From NCBI RefSeq assembly GCF_002871795.1, contig NZ_PNHL01000006.1, positions 74,058-138,057 of the forward strand: a stretch of DNA of 64,000 nt, given 5' to 3'. The notes below the pieces were generated by a model, which saw only the letters and a list, made by a program, of their open reading frames with translations, was not told where the DNA came from and did not search any database. Each line of letters begins with the position of its first letter. Position 1 is the first letter of the stretch. The position numbers were made by a program, and so were the translations under genes. Shown here piece after piece: positions 44,735 through 53,540 of the stretch. The DNA comes from Brachybacterium sp. UMB0905. Its GTDB lineage: Bacteria; Actinomycetota; Actinomycetes; Actinomycetales; Dermabacteraceae.

Positions 44735-45442
44735 ATGTGGCAGATGATGGAGCTCCTGTACGGGCACAAGAAGCGGATGGTGTCACGCGAGGACGCCCTG
44801 CCGGGGCGCGACGCGTACCCGTACCCGCTGCTGCGGGAGCACCTGGTGCTGGGCACCGACATGCTGGGCCCGGATGCCCCGGAGGATCCGGCGCCCTGGC
44901 CGGATGGCAGCGAGGAGCTGATCCTGGCCGGCGGCTGCTTCTGGGGCATCGAACGGATCGCCTGGCAGGTGGAGGGGGTGCACACCACGTCGGCAGGCTA
45001 TGCAGGCGGCTGGACCCCGCACCCCACCTATGACGAAGTGTTCTCTGCCCTGACCGGGCATGCGGAGGCGGTGCGGGTGATCTACACCGGCGGCGAGTCG
45101 GTGCTGCGGGCGCTGCTCGAGCAGTTCTGGCAGCAGCATGACCCCACCACCCTGCATCGGCAGGGCAACGATGTGGGCACCGAATATCGCTCAGCCGTGT
45201 ACTGGACCTCCCCCGCGCAGGGCGAGGTGGTGCGCGAGAGCGCCCGCCTCTACCAGGCGGCGCTGGATGCCGCCGGTCGCGGCACCATCACCACCGAGCT
45301 CTCGCCGCTCGCCGAGGCGGGCTGCGGCGTCTACTACACCGCCGAGGCGGAGCATCAGCAGTTCCTGGCCCGCAACCCAGGCGCCTACTGCAATCACGGC
45401 TTCAACGGGGTGGCGTGCTCGCTGGGCTCAGGGGCGGGCTGA
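44735..45442 (+). CDS. msrA: Peptide methionine (S)-S-oxide reductase
   Basis: Repairs oxidised methionine in proteins and free methionine. The 235 residues contain the active-site motif GGCFWGIE with catalytic Cys68 and the downstream GNDVGTEYRSAVYW typical of MsrA. A C-terminal region carries further cysteines (GCGVYYTAEAEHQQFL, GAYCNHG and VACSLG), probably the resolving residues. About 60 residues precede the domain, longer than in minimal MsrA but common in actinobacteria. No MsrB domain is fused. Confidence 0.94.
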   Translation: MWQMMELLYGHKKRMVSREDALPGRDAYPYPLLREHLVLGTDMLGPDAPEDPAPWPDGSEELILAGGCFWGIERIAWQVEGVHTTSAGYAGGWTPHPTYDEVFSALTGHAEAVRVIYTGGESVLRALLEQFWQQHDPTTLHRQGNDVGTEYRSAVYWTSPAQGEVVRESARLYQAALDAAGRGTITTELSPLAEAGCGVYYTAEAEHQQFLARNPGAYCNHGFNGVACSLGSGAG

Positions 45443-45504
45443 GGCGAGCCTGAGATTGTGGATAACTCGCCTGATGTCTGTTCGCGTGCGGCGCGTGGAT
45501 CGGA

Positions 45505-45510
45505 CAGACT
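45505..45510 (+). promoter_or_regulatory. -10 element CAGACT, leaderless start for the sialidase-like gene
   Basis: CAGACT, six bases (containing GGAG), then ATG 45517. Confidence 0.4.
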
Positions 45511-45516
45511 GGAGCC

Positions 45517-46677
45517 ATGAGCACCACTGCGCAGCCCCCTGTGCCCGCCCCCTCCGCTCCCGCTGTGAGCGTCCTCGCCCGCGCCGATGAAGGCCCCTGG
45601 GCCCGCTACCGCATCGTCGCGCTCGTGGATCTGGGCGGCGGTGAGCTGCTCGCTGCTTTCGATGGTCGCGAGACCGGCTTGGATGTCCCGGATCCGACGG
45701 GCCTGGTGCAGCGCCGTTCCCTCGATGGTGGCCGCAGCTGGGGAGACTTCGAGACCCTGCGCGATGCGGACCGAGAGGGTCGCCAGTGGTACTGCGATCC
45801 GGCGTTCCTGCGGGATCCGCGCACGGGCCGCCTGGCGATGTTCCACACCCACGCCAAGGACCACGGGGTGTGGAATGCGGTGGCCGGCACCGATGACGAT
45901 GACCGCGATGTGCTGGGTTCAGCGGTGGGGCTGTCCGATGACGGCGGGCGCACCTGGGACTTCCGCTCGGTGACGGCGGTGGCGAATCCGCCGGAGCTGC
46001 TGCGCACCGCCTTCCCCACCTCTGGCTCGTCGATCGTGCTGCGGCATGGCCCGCATGCGGGGCGCTGGCTGCAGCCCTACGCCGGCTGGTTCTGGAAGGA
46101 CGGGCAGGTGGGCGATGAGCAGGTGGTGCGCTCCTATGTCCTGTTCTCCGATGATCAGGGCGAGACCTGGCAGCGGGGCGAACCGGTGGGCGAGGACATG
46201 GACGAGACCACGATCGTGGAACTCTCCGACGGTGCGGTCCTGCTGAACTCCCGCGACCATCATCGGCGTGGCTACCGCCGCTTGGCGGTCTCTCGGGACG
46301 GCGGTCAGAGCTGGGAGGACCGCGGGATCGATGAGACCTTCGTCGATCCGGGGAACAATGCGCAGCTCGCGCGGCGCTTCCCGGATGCGGACTCGGCGGA
46401 CCCACGCGCTCGCGAGCTGCTGTTCTCCAATGCCCGCGACCGCGCTGAGCGTCGCCGCGGCACCCTGTCCCATTCGGCCGATGACGGGGCGACCTGGCAG
46501 GACGTCCTCGTGTTCGAGCCGGGGGCGCTGGACTACTCGGTGGTGCAGGGACTCGAGGACGGCGCAGTGGGCGTGCTGTGGGAGGTCGAGTCCCGCGAGA
46601 TCCGTTTCACCCGGATGGAGGCCGCGGACCTCGACGCGGCGATCACCACCGGCAAGCCCGTGGTGATCAGCGCCTGA
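45517..46677 (+). CDS. Sialidase-family (GH33-like) BNR-repeat protein without a signal peptide
   Basis: A 386-residue six-bladed propeller protein. YRIVAL near residue 30 corresponds to the sialidase arginine motif (F/Y-R-I-P). Five Asp-box repeats (S-x-D-x-G-x-x-W) are visible: SLDGGRSW, SDDGGRTW, SDDQGETW, SRDGGQSW and SADDGATW. DYSVVQGLEDG near the end supplies the usual catalytic Tyr region. The substrate could be a sialoside or another sugar. The protein lacks any signal peptide, so it is predicted cytoplasmic, in contrast to most bacterial sialidases. A DUF2079 membrane gene follows five bases downstream. Confidence 0.8.
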   Translation: MSTTAQPPVPAPSAPAVSVLARADEGPWARYRIVALVDLGGGELLAAFDGRETGLDVPDPTGLVQRRSLDGGRSWGDFETLRDADREGRQWYCDPAFLRDPRTGRLAMFHTHAKDHGVWNAVAGTDDDDRDVLGSAVGLSDDGGRTWDFRSVTAVANPPELLRTAFPTSGSSIVLRHGPHAGRWLQPYAGWFWKDGQVGDEQVVRSYVLFSDDQGETWQRGEPVGEDMDETTIVELSDGAVLLNSRDHHRRGYRRLAVSRDGGQSWEDRGIDETFVDPGNNAQLARRFPDADSADPRARELLFSNARDRAERRRGTLSHSADDGATWQDVLVFEPGALDYSVVQGLEDGAVGVLWEVESREIRFTRMEAADLDAAITTGKPVVISA

Positions 46678-46682
46678 CGCGC

Positions 46683-48101
46683 ATGACCGCTTCTGTTCAG
46701 GGGGCGACCGCCCGCCGTTGGGTGCCCCGGCTGCTGGCGCTGCTCGGCACCCTCGCGTACGGGCTGCTGGGCACCCAGCAGCTGCGCCTGCTCATCGCCC
46801 AGTCCTGGGATCTGGGGATCTTCACGCAGCTGCTGCGCGCCTACGGGGAGCTGCGCGCCCCCATCGTCCCGATCAAGGGCGATGAGGTGAACCTACTGGG
46901 CGATCACTTCCACCCCCTGCTGGCGCTGCTCGCACCGGTGTGGTGGATCTGGCCGGATCCCGCGGCGCTGCTGTGGACCCAGGCGCTGCTGCTGGGCATC
47001 TCGGCGATTCCGCTGACCCGGGTGGCGATCGACCGCCTGGGCCCCTGGCCGGGAGCAGTCGCCGGGGCGGCGTACGTGTTCTCCTTCGGGCTGCAGTCCG
47101 CGGCTGCGGTCCAGTTCCATGAGATCGCGCTGGCGGTGCCGCTGCTGGCGTTCGCGCTCACGGCGCTGCTGCGCGATCAGGCGCGCGCCGCCGCGCTGTG
47201 GGCCGCTCCCCTGGTACTGGTCAAGGAGGATCTGGGACTCACGGTCGCGCTGCTCGGCGGGATCATCGCCCTACGCTACCGCTCCGATATCCCGCGCCGC
47301 CGCCTGGGGCTGGGACTCGTGGCCTGGGGCATAGTGTGGTTCGTGCTGGCAACCTTCGTGATCCTGCCGGCGCTGAACACGGGTGGGCAGTACGACTACA
47401 CCGATAATCTCGGCTCACCGCTCGCGGTGCTGTGGCCGCTGCAGAAATGGGTCACAGCAGGAATGCTGCTGCTGGCGGCGGGAGTGATCGGCGCTCGCTC
47501 TCCGCTGATCTGGCTGATGGCCCCCACCCTAGCGTGGCGCTTCACCGGGACGGTGGAGTTCTACTGGGACTGGTACTGGCATTACAACGCGGTGCTCATG
47601 CCGATCGCGCTGGCCGCGCTGCTGGATGCGCTCGGTGATCGCCGTGACGGCCGGGCAGCAGCCTGGCTGCGCACCGATGCGCCGCGTCCCCCGCGCGCCG
47701 TGCGGGTCATCGCGCTGGTGCTCGCGGCTGGGGTGACGCTCGCGCTCGGTCCGCGGATGCCGGTGGCCGATGTGGTGCGCCCGGACCGCTGGGAGCCGAC
47801 GTGGCGGGCCGCACCGGCAGCGGGCGCGCTCGCGGCCGTGCCCGATGGGACGGTGCTCGCGGTGGACATCACGCTCATGGCCCAGGCGGTCCCGGACCAT
47901 GACGTGCAGTGGGTGCACGGCCCCAATCAGCGCCGCCCGGACTGCCTGCTGCTGGACCACTACGCCTTCTCCTGGGGCGGCAAGCCGCCGAGCTCCCCCG
48001 TGCAGTGGGCATCCGAACGCTGGAGCACTCCCTACGAGACGGTCTACTCCGAGGGCGGGTTCGCGGTCGTGTGCCTGCCGGGCGTCACCGTGAAGAGCTA
48101 G
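46683..48101 (+). CDS. DUF2079 multi-pass membrane protein
   Basis: A 472-residue protein with about nine to ten helices from residue 15 to 395. The signature DLGIFTQLLRAYGELRAPIV, then NLLGDHFHPLLALLAPVWW and YWDWYWHYNAVLMPIALAAL are characteristic of DUF2079, which resembles glycosyltransferases of the GT-C (Wzy/mannosyltransferase-like) type. Activity is not known. The C-terminal 90 residues form a soluble domain (SYxxP-like end at AVPDHDVQWVHG). It follows the sialidase-like gene by five bases. Its TAG stop lies in CTAG shared with the convergent gene's TAG. Confidence 0.85.
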   Translation: MTASVQGATARRWVPRLLALLGTLAYGLLGTQQLRLLIAQSWDLGIFTQLLRAYGELRAPIVPIKGDEVNLLGDHFHPLLALLAPVWWIWPDPAALLWTQALLLGISAIPLTRVAIDRLGPWPGAVAGAAYVFSFGLQSAAAVQFHEIALAVPLLAFALTALLRDQARAAALWAAPLVLVKEDLGLTVALLGGIIALRYRSDIPRRRLGLGLVAWGIVWFVLATFVILPALNTGGQYDYTDNLGSPLAVLWPLQKWVTAGMLLLAAGVIGARSPLIWLMAPTLAWRFTGTVEFYWDWYWHYNAVLMPIALAALLDALGDRRDGRAAAWLRTDAPRPPRAVRVIALVLAAGVTLALGPRMPVADVVRPDRWEPTWRAAPAAGALAAVPDGTVLAVDITLMAQAVPDHDVQWVHGPNQRRPDCLLLDHYAFSWGGKPPSSPVQWASERWSTPYETVYSEGGFAVVCLPGVTVKS

Positions 48102-49549
48102 CCCCTCGACGGGCGCACCGGGTCAGACGGCCTCGCGGGGGTCGATGGCGTCGAGTCGGCGGGCCGGGCGAGGACACTGGTCAGGGCGCGTTCGCGATGC
48201 TCGCGCTCCCGGCGAGCCCGGGCCGATTCCCAGCGCAGACGCCAGGGCGAGTACCGCTCCGCGGCGAGCGCGAGCTGCAGACCGCGGGTGAGCGCCAGAT
48301 CCGTGGGCGAGGCCGGCAGGTCGGCGAGCTCTGCAGCGCGCTCGGGCAACAGGTGCCCGCGCCCGCACGCGCTCCAGCGGACGGCCACCTGGAGGATCCG
48401 CGACCGGGTGTCCAGCAGGGAATGCCCGGCGCCGGGGATCTGGATCAGCTGGGCGCCGGGGATCCGGGCAGCGAGCTCCCGGGCGATCATCGGCGGGGAG
48501 ATCAGGTCCCGGCTGCCGGAGAGCACGAGCGTCGGCGCGGTGATACGGCGCGAGAGCTCATGCAGGTCATACGGCTCACCGGTGAAATCGGGGACGGCAC
48601 GGGCCTGCTGGGCGGCCAGCAGCAGCGGGTCCAGCGGCCCGCCGTCGGCGTGGGCGCCGCTACCCAGCTGGGTGTGCAGAAGACGACTGGTGAGGTCGAA
48701 CTCGGCGATGAAGGGGGTGGACTGCAGCCAGCCCTGGGTGAGGACCTGGCGGACGGAGGACCAGGTGAGGCCGCCGCGGCCATGCGCCAGCAGATCCACG
48801 AGATCGGCGACGGCCTCCGTCCCGCCGTGCTCGTGCACGGCCAGCACCACGGCCCCGGCCCGCTCGATGTCCACGGTGCCGTCCGCGGCCAGGCGCCGCA
48901 GGGCCCGGGCCGTCGGGGCGGTCGCGGGCTCGGTGCCCTCCCAGTAGAGCGCCCGCAGGGCCCGCTGGGCGATCGCCTCATCACTGGCGGAGGTCAGCGG
49001 GGAGTCCAGGACGAGGGAGTGCACCCGCTCGGGGTGCAGGGCCGCGAGCAGCTGCGCGAGGTAGGCGCCGTAGCCGGTGCCCACCACCGCCACCTGCTCG
49101 GCGCGGGCGTGGTCCAGCACCGCCAGCAGGTCCGGCAGCACTTCCTCGAGGCGAATCGCCTCGGCGGGCAGGTCCTGCCCACGATCGTCCAGGCGGGAGA
49201 AGCCCACGCCACGGTGCTCCATCATGATGACGTCCAGGCCCCTACCGGCGAGGCTGCGGCGCAGCACGTCATAGGGCAGGACGGAGGCGCGCGAGGGCCC
49301 GTCGGGCAGCAGCAGGACGGGCACCTGCGGGGCGGGGGTGGGTGGCCCGACGGGCCTGGCCCCGCTGGTCCCGCTCCGGGGGTGTTCCCGGCGCCGACGG
49401 GGCGTGGTGCGGGCGTAGCGCAGCGGGAACAGCTCGGGGCGCGCGGAGTCGATCTCGCGGTAGACCGTCATGAGGTCATTGCGCAACTGCAGCAGATCGT
49501 CCTGGGTGACGCGGTCGAAGAGGTCCCCGGGCTTCTTGCGCCCGATCAT
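48098..49549 (-). CDS. Alpha/beta-hydrolase-fold protein lacking the nucleophile serine
   Basis: A 483-residue protein with the fold of proline-iminopeptidase-like hydrolases. EHRGVGFSRL, a strand-turn VAVVGTGYGAYLAQLLAALH, LVLDSPL, the acid region LVLSGSRDLISPP and the base region GAGHSLLD are in order. The nucleophile elbow is G-T-G-Y-G, so the expected serine is Gly159 (codon at 49073-49075). The acid and base residues remain. Either catalysis is lost or another residue serves. A charged 75-residue tail follows. ATG 49549 shares one base with the stop of the prolyl oligopeptidase gene (TGATG). Confidence 0.85.
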   Translation of the reverse strand: MIGRKKPGDLFDRVTQDDLLQLRNDLMTVYREIDSARPELFPLRYARTTPRRRREHPRSGTSGARPVGPPTPAPQVPVLLLPDGPSRASVLPYDVLRRSLAGRGLDVIMMEHRGVGFSRLDDRGQDLPAEAIRLEEVLPDLLAVLDHARAEQVAVVGTGYGAYLAQLLAALHPERVHSLVLDSPLTSASDEAIAQRALRALYWEGTEPATAPTARALRRLAADGTVDIERAGAVVLAVHEHGGTEAVADLVDLLAHGRGGLTWSSVRQVLTQGWLQSTPFIAEFDLTSRLLHTQLGSGAHADGGPLDPLLLAAQQARAVPDFTGEPYDLHELSRRITAPTLVLSGSRDLISPPMIARELAARIPGAQLIQIPGAGHSLLDTRSRILQVAVRWSACGRGHLLPERAAELADLPASPTDLALTRGLQLALAAERYSPWRLRWESARARREREHRERALTSVLARPADSTPSTPARPSDPVRPSRG

Positions 49550-51702
49550 CACCGCGCTGCCCCGCCGAGGGTGCGCCACAGGAACGTGTACATGAGGGCG
49601 TTCATGCGCGCCGCCTGCCCGTTGTCCGCTGCGCCCCCGTGGCCGCCCTCGATGTTCTCCCACGAGCGCACATCGGCCCCCAGCGACTCCAGGGCCGCGG
49701 TGAGCTTGCGGGCGTGACCGGGGTGGACGCGGTCATCCCGGGTGGAGGTGAGCACGAAGGCGGGCGGGTACTCCACGTCCTCGCGCAGCAGGTGGTAGGG
49801 GCTGAACGTGCGGATGAACTCCCAGTCCTCGGTATCGGGGTCGCCGTACTCGGCCATCCAGGAGGCACCGGCCAGCAGGTGGGAGAAGCGCTTCATATCC
49901 AGCAGCGGCACCTGGATGATGACCGCGCCGAACAGCTCCGGGTACTGGGTGAGCATGTTGCCGGTGAGCAGCCCGCCGTTGGAGCCGCCGCGCACCGCGA
50001 GGTGCTCGCGGTCGGTGACGCCGCGCTCGATGAGGTCCTTCGCCACGGAGGAGAAGTCCTCGTAGGCCTTGTGGCGGTTCTGCTTGAGGGCGGCGCGGTG
50101 CCAGCGTGGCCCGTACTCGCCGCCGCCGCGGATGTTCGCCAGCACGTAGGTGCCACCGCGCTCGAGCCAGGCCTTGCCGATCGCGCCCAGGTAGCCGGGG
50201 GTCAGGGATACCTCGAAGCCGCCGTAGCCGTACAGCAGGGTGGGGCTGGGTGCATCGTCCCCGCTCTCGCGCGGGCGAGAGATCTCGAAGTAGGGGATGC
50301 GGGTGCCGTCGTCGCTGGTGGCGAAGTGCTGGGTGACCTCGAGACCCTCGGCGTCGAAGCGGGCGGGCGCAGCCTTGATCTGCTCGAGCTCACCGGGCTC
50401 GCCGCCGTCGGCGACGCCTGCGAGGTCGCCGACGTACAGGGTGGTGGGGCGGATGAAATCGGTGACGGTCAGCCAGATGCGGTCATCGACATCGGAGTCC
50501 ACCGCGGCGACGGACAGCGACCCGTTCAGCTCCGGGTAGAGGTCCCGCCGCACCCAGGCGCCGTGCTCATCGCGGGTGTGGACCTCCAGGCGATGCACGA
50601 CGTCCTCGAGGATCGTGAGTACCACCGCGGTGCGGGTGATCGTCATGCCCGCGAGCGACGTCGTCTCGGTGGGTTCGAAGAGCATGTGCAGCTCGGGGTC
50701 CCCGTTCATGAAGCGGGCGAAGTCCCCCACCACGAGGGAGCCCGACGGGTAGGTGTCCTCCCCCACCTGCCAATCGCTGCGCGGCGAGAAGATGCCGAGG
50801 TCCCGGTGCGCGGTCACCTCGAGGTCGCGGGGGACGTCCACTGCGGTCAGCGCGGGCGGCTCCTGCTCGCGGTCCACGACGTGCACGGTCGTGTCGTAGA
50901 AGGCGTGGGCCTCGATGATCCAGTCCCGCTCCCAGCCCGGGGTGGAGTCATGGCCCATGAACACCGACATGTCCGTGGCGGGCACCTCGTGGACCAGCTG
51001 CGCCTCGGCGAGCGCGGTGCCGCGCCGCCACAGCCGCACCTGGCGCGGGTAGCCGGAGGTGGTCATGGTGTCCTCACCGAAGTCGGTGGAGACCCACAGG
51101 GTGTCGCGGTCGATCCAGGAGACCCCGCCCTTGGACTCGGGGCGCACGAAACCCCCATCGGCCGGATCGACGAACGCGCGGGTCTTCAGGTCGAACTCGC
51201 GGGTGACGTCCGCGTCGGACCCCCCGTGGGACAGAGAGATCAGGGCGTGGCGGTAGGGCTCACCCTCAGCGGGGCGCAGCAACTGAGCACCGTGCCACAC
51301 CCAGTCCTCACCCTCGGTCTCGTTCAGCGCATCGAGGTCCAGCAGGATCTCCCACTCAGGCTCGTCGGTGCGGTAGGAGTCCCAGGTGGTGCGGCGCCAC
51401 AGGCCGCGCTCATGCTCGGCGTCGGTCCAATAGTTGTAGAGGTGCTCGCCACGGGCGGTGACGCCGGGGATGCGGTCCTTCGCATCGAGGATCTCGCGGA
51501 TCTCGCGCTGCAGGGTCTCCGCGAGCGGAGCACCCTCGGGGTCCGACGGGTCCGCGACCGCATCCAGCTCCGCTTCGGCCCGCGCATTGCGCTCCCGCAC
51601 CCAGACCAGGGCCTCGTCTCCGGTGACGTCCTCGAGCCAGAGGTGCGGGTCGGTGCTGCCGTCGGGGGCGGGCAGCTGCGGGGTGCGGGGATCGGCGGTC
51701 AT
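49549..51702 (-). CDS. Prolyl oligopeptidase family serine peptidase (S9)
   Basis: A 717-residue cytoplasmic peptidase with the S9A plan: N-terminal helices (DPHLWLEDVTGDEALVWV), a seven-bladed propeller (about 80-410) and a C-terminal alpha/beta-hydrolase domain. The nucleophile is Ser574 in VRGGSNGGLL. The acid and base are in TSTRDDRVHP and the GGHGGAADN block, and NIRGGGEYGPRWH is a family signature. Such enzymes cleave short peptides, often after proline. The start overlaps the preceding stop by four bases (ATGA). Confidence 0.93.
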   Translation of the reverse strand: MTADPRTPQLPAPDGSTDPHLWLEDVTGDEALVWVRERNARAEAELDAVADPSDPEGAPLAETLQREIREILDAKDRIPGVTARGEHLYNYWTDAEHERGLWRRTTWDSYRTDEPEWEILLDLDALNETEGEDWVWHGAQLLRPAEGEPYRHALISLSHGGSDADVTREFDLKTRAFVDPADGGFVRPESKGGVSWIDRDTLWVSTDFGEDTMTTSGYPRQVRLWRRGTALAEAQLVHEVPATDMSVFMGHDSTPGWERDWIIEAHAFYDTTVHVVDREQEPPALTAVDVPRDLEVTAHRDLGIFSPRSDWQVGEDTYPSGSLVVGDFARFMNGDPELHMLFEPTETTSLAGMTITRTAVVLTILEDVVHRLEVHTRDEHGAWVRRDLYPELNGSLSVAAVDSDVDDRIWLTVTDFIRPTTLYVGDLAGVADGGEPGELEQIKAAPARFDAEGLEVTQHFATSDDGTRIPYFEISRPRESGDDAPSPTLLYGYGGFEVSLTPGYLGAIGKAWLERGGTYVLANIRGGGEYGPRWHRAALKQNRHKAYEDFSSVAKDLIERGVTDREHLAVRGGSNGGLLTGNMLTQYPELFGAVIIQVPLLDMKRFSHLLAGASWMAEYGDPDTEDWEFIRTFSPYHLLREDVEYPPAFVLTSTRDDRVHPGHARKLTAALESLGADVRSWENIEGGHGGAADNGQAARMNALMYTFLWRTLGGAAR

Positions 51703-52268
51703 CGGCTCTCCTGGTGAGTGGTGGTGAAGTCGGTCAGGGTGCGCTTCCAGGCGTCTTTCCAGACGGCCCGCGCATCGGCGTCATCAAGTCCCTTGTGCTC
51801 GATCGAGAGGGTCGAACGGCCTTCGTCTTTGGCAGTGATGTTCACGCTGAGGCGCGAGCCGTCCACGAGGCCCGCTCGCCAGTAGCGCCACTTCTCTGTG
51901 TCGGTGAGGGAGGGATCCTGGATCCCGAGCTCGGCGCGGCGCGCAGCGGTCATGAAGGCATCCCAGCTCTCGCGCACCTCATCGGGCGTGCCGGCCAGGG
52001 TGCGGGAGGCGGAGGCGGAGAAGTCCCCGCGGCAGCTCTGCCCCACCACGCGGCGACCGACCACCTGCTCGTAGGCGACGGTCACGCCCTGCGCCCACCA
52101 GTCAGTGATCTCGAATCCCTCGATGAGGGCCCGCGCGATCCCGGCGTGGTCGAGCTCGCGCGCCCCGAGATCATCGAGCCGCTGAACCCACGTGGCCAGT
52201 GGGGTTCCCGTGGCCGCGACGATGCGGGCGGCGTGCGGGTGCTCAGCGGGTGGGATCGCGACGCTCAT
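51699..52268 (-). CDS. DUF4287/START-like (SRPBCC) domain protein
   Basis: A 189-residue protein. The N-terminal half (GTPLATWVQRLDDLGAREL, IARALIEGFEITDWWAQGV, TVAYEQVVGRR) resembles DUF4287, and the C-terminal half has the mix of strands and a final helix expected of an SRPBCC/START-like fold. Neither gives a function. ATG 52268 is leaderless (TAGGCT six bases upstream), and the gene's stop overlaps the peptidase start (ATGA). It is the first gene of an operon with the prolyl oligopeptidase and the serine-less hydrolase. Confidence 0.65.
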   Translation of the reverse strand: MSVAIPPAEHPHAARIVAATGTPLATWVQRLDDLGARELDHAGIARALIEGFEITDWWAQGVTVAYEQVVGRRVVGQSCRGDFSASASRTLAGTPDEVRESWDAFMTAARRAELGIQDPSLTDTEKWRYWRAGLVDGSRLSVNITAKDEGRSTLSIEHKGLDDADARAVWKDAWKRTLTDFTTTHQESR

Positions 52269-52274
52269 GACCCC

Positions 52275-52280
52275 AGCCTA
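52275..52280 (-). promoter_or_regulatory. -10 element TAGGCT, leaderless start of the peptidase operon
   Basis: TAGGCT on the minus strand, six bases, then ATG 52268. Confidence 0.6.
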
Positions 52281-52310
52281 CGGCGCAGGGCAGGTATGCG
52301 CGGGCCATGG

Positions 52311-52316
52311 AAGACT
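52311..52316 (+). promoter_or_regulatory. -10-like element AAGACT before the lipoprotein gene
   Basis: AAGACT, six bases, then ATG 52323. It matches the spacing used elsewhere but only the last base and position-2 A of TAnnnT. Confidence 0.4.
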
Positions 52317-52322
52317 GCCCGC

Positions 52323-53537
52323 ATGCGCCGACGTCATCTGCTGGCCCTGCCTCCCCTGGCCGCGCTGGCCGCCTGCACCGGACCCGAGCCGGATCCGCCC
52401 ACCGGTCCGGGAACCTCCGATGGCGGCGGTGCGAGCGATGCCGGCGGTGCTTCCGACAGCGGTGGCTCCTCCGATGCCGGGGGCGCCGAGCCCTCCCCCT
52501 CCCCGACTCCGCCGAGCGCCGCGGAGCAGCTGCTGGAGGAACTCACCGACCGTGAGCTCGCCGGGCAGCTGGTGCTGGTGGGCATCACCGCCGGCAGCAC
52601 CCCTGATCCGGCGCTGCTGACCGAGCATCACGTGGGCGGGTTCTTCCTGCTGCAGGTGTGGCAGGAGGCCGCCGCGGTGGATGCGGTCATCAGCACCGCC
52701 CGTGAGCAGTCGCGAGAGGATCTGCCGCCGCTGATCGCCGTGGACCAGGAGGGCGGGCAGGTGCGGATGCTGCGCGGCGAGGCAGCCCGCCGCACCGACT
52801 CCGCCGAGGTGCTCGGGGCCGCCGGTCCCGACGCGGTGCGCGAGGCGTACGGGATGATCGGCGAGGATCTCGCCGCTCGTGGCATCCACCTGAATCTCGC
52901 CCCGGTGGCCGATGTGGTCGATCCGCAGCTGGGCGGGAGAAACGAGCCGGTCGGTGGATTGGACCGCGGCTTCGGCACCGATCCCGAGCACGTGGGCCAG
53001 TGCGTGAGGGCGGCCGTCGAGGCTCTCGCCGAGCAGGGGGTGGGTTCGACGCTCAAGCATTTCCCGGGCCTGGGGCGGGTGGAGCGCAACACCGACTTCT
53101 CCGCCGAAGGCATCGAGGATGCGACGACGACCCTGGATGATCCGTTCCTGGACTCCTTCGCGGCGGGGATCGCGGCCCGCGCCGAGGCGGTGATGCTGTC
53201 CTCGGCGATCTACCCGCAGCTCGAGCCGGAGGTGCCGGCGATGTTCTCCTCCGTGGTGGTCACCGAGCTGCTGCGCGAGCAACTGGGGTTCACCGGCGTG
53301 GTGATGACCGATGACATCGGCGCCGCCAAGGCGGTGCAGTCGGTGCCGGTCGCGGAGCGGGCCACGCGTCTGCTGGACGCGGGTGGGGATGCGGTGCTCA
53401 CGGCAGATCCATCCCTCGCCGGCCAGCTGGTCGATGCGATCCAGCAGTGGGCGGAGGAGACCCCCGAGCAGGCGGAGCGGGTGCGGGAGTCCGCCGGGCG
53501 GATGCTCGCCCTGAAGCAGGCGCGGGGCCTGCTGTGA
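52323..53537 (+). CDS. GH3-family beta-N-acetylglucosaminidase-like lipoprotein
   Basis: A 404-residue exported protein: MRRRHLLALPPLAALAAC with lipobox cysteine 18, a Gly/Ser/Asp/Pro-rich linker to about residue 65, then a GH3 barrel. VDQEGGQVRML, NLAPVADVV, STLKHFPGLGR and the nucleophile region GVVMTDDIGAAKA (Asp330) are family features. The acid/base loop is unusual: NagZ has a Asp-Ser-His after KHFPGHG, whereas here NTDFSAEGIED follows. It is a candidate for peptidoglycan recycling at the cell surface, like mycobacterial LpqI. Confidence 0.85.
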   Translation: MRRRHLLALPPLAALAACTGPEPDPPTGPGTSDGGGASDAGGASDSGGSSDAGGAEPSPSPTPPSAAEQLLEELTDRELAGQLVLVGITAGSTPDPALLTEHHVGGFFLLQVWQEAAAVDAVISTAREQSREDLPPLIAVDQEGGQVRMLRGEAARRTDSAEVLGAAGPDAVREAYGMIGEDLAARGIHLNLAPVADVVDPQLGGRNEPVGGLDRGFGTDPEHVGQCVRAAVEALAEQGVGSTLKHFPGLGRVERNTDFSAEGIEDATTTLDDPFLDSFAAGIAARAEAVMLSSAIYPQLEPEVPAMFSSVVVTELLREQLGFTGVVMTDDIGAAKAVQSVPVAERATRLLDAGGDAVLTADPSLAGQLVDAIQQWAEETPEQAERVRESAGRMLALKQARGLL

Positions 53538-53540
53538 GGC

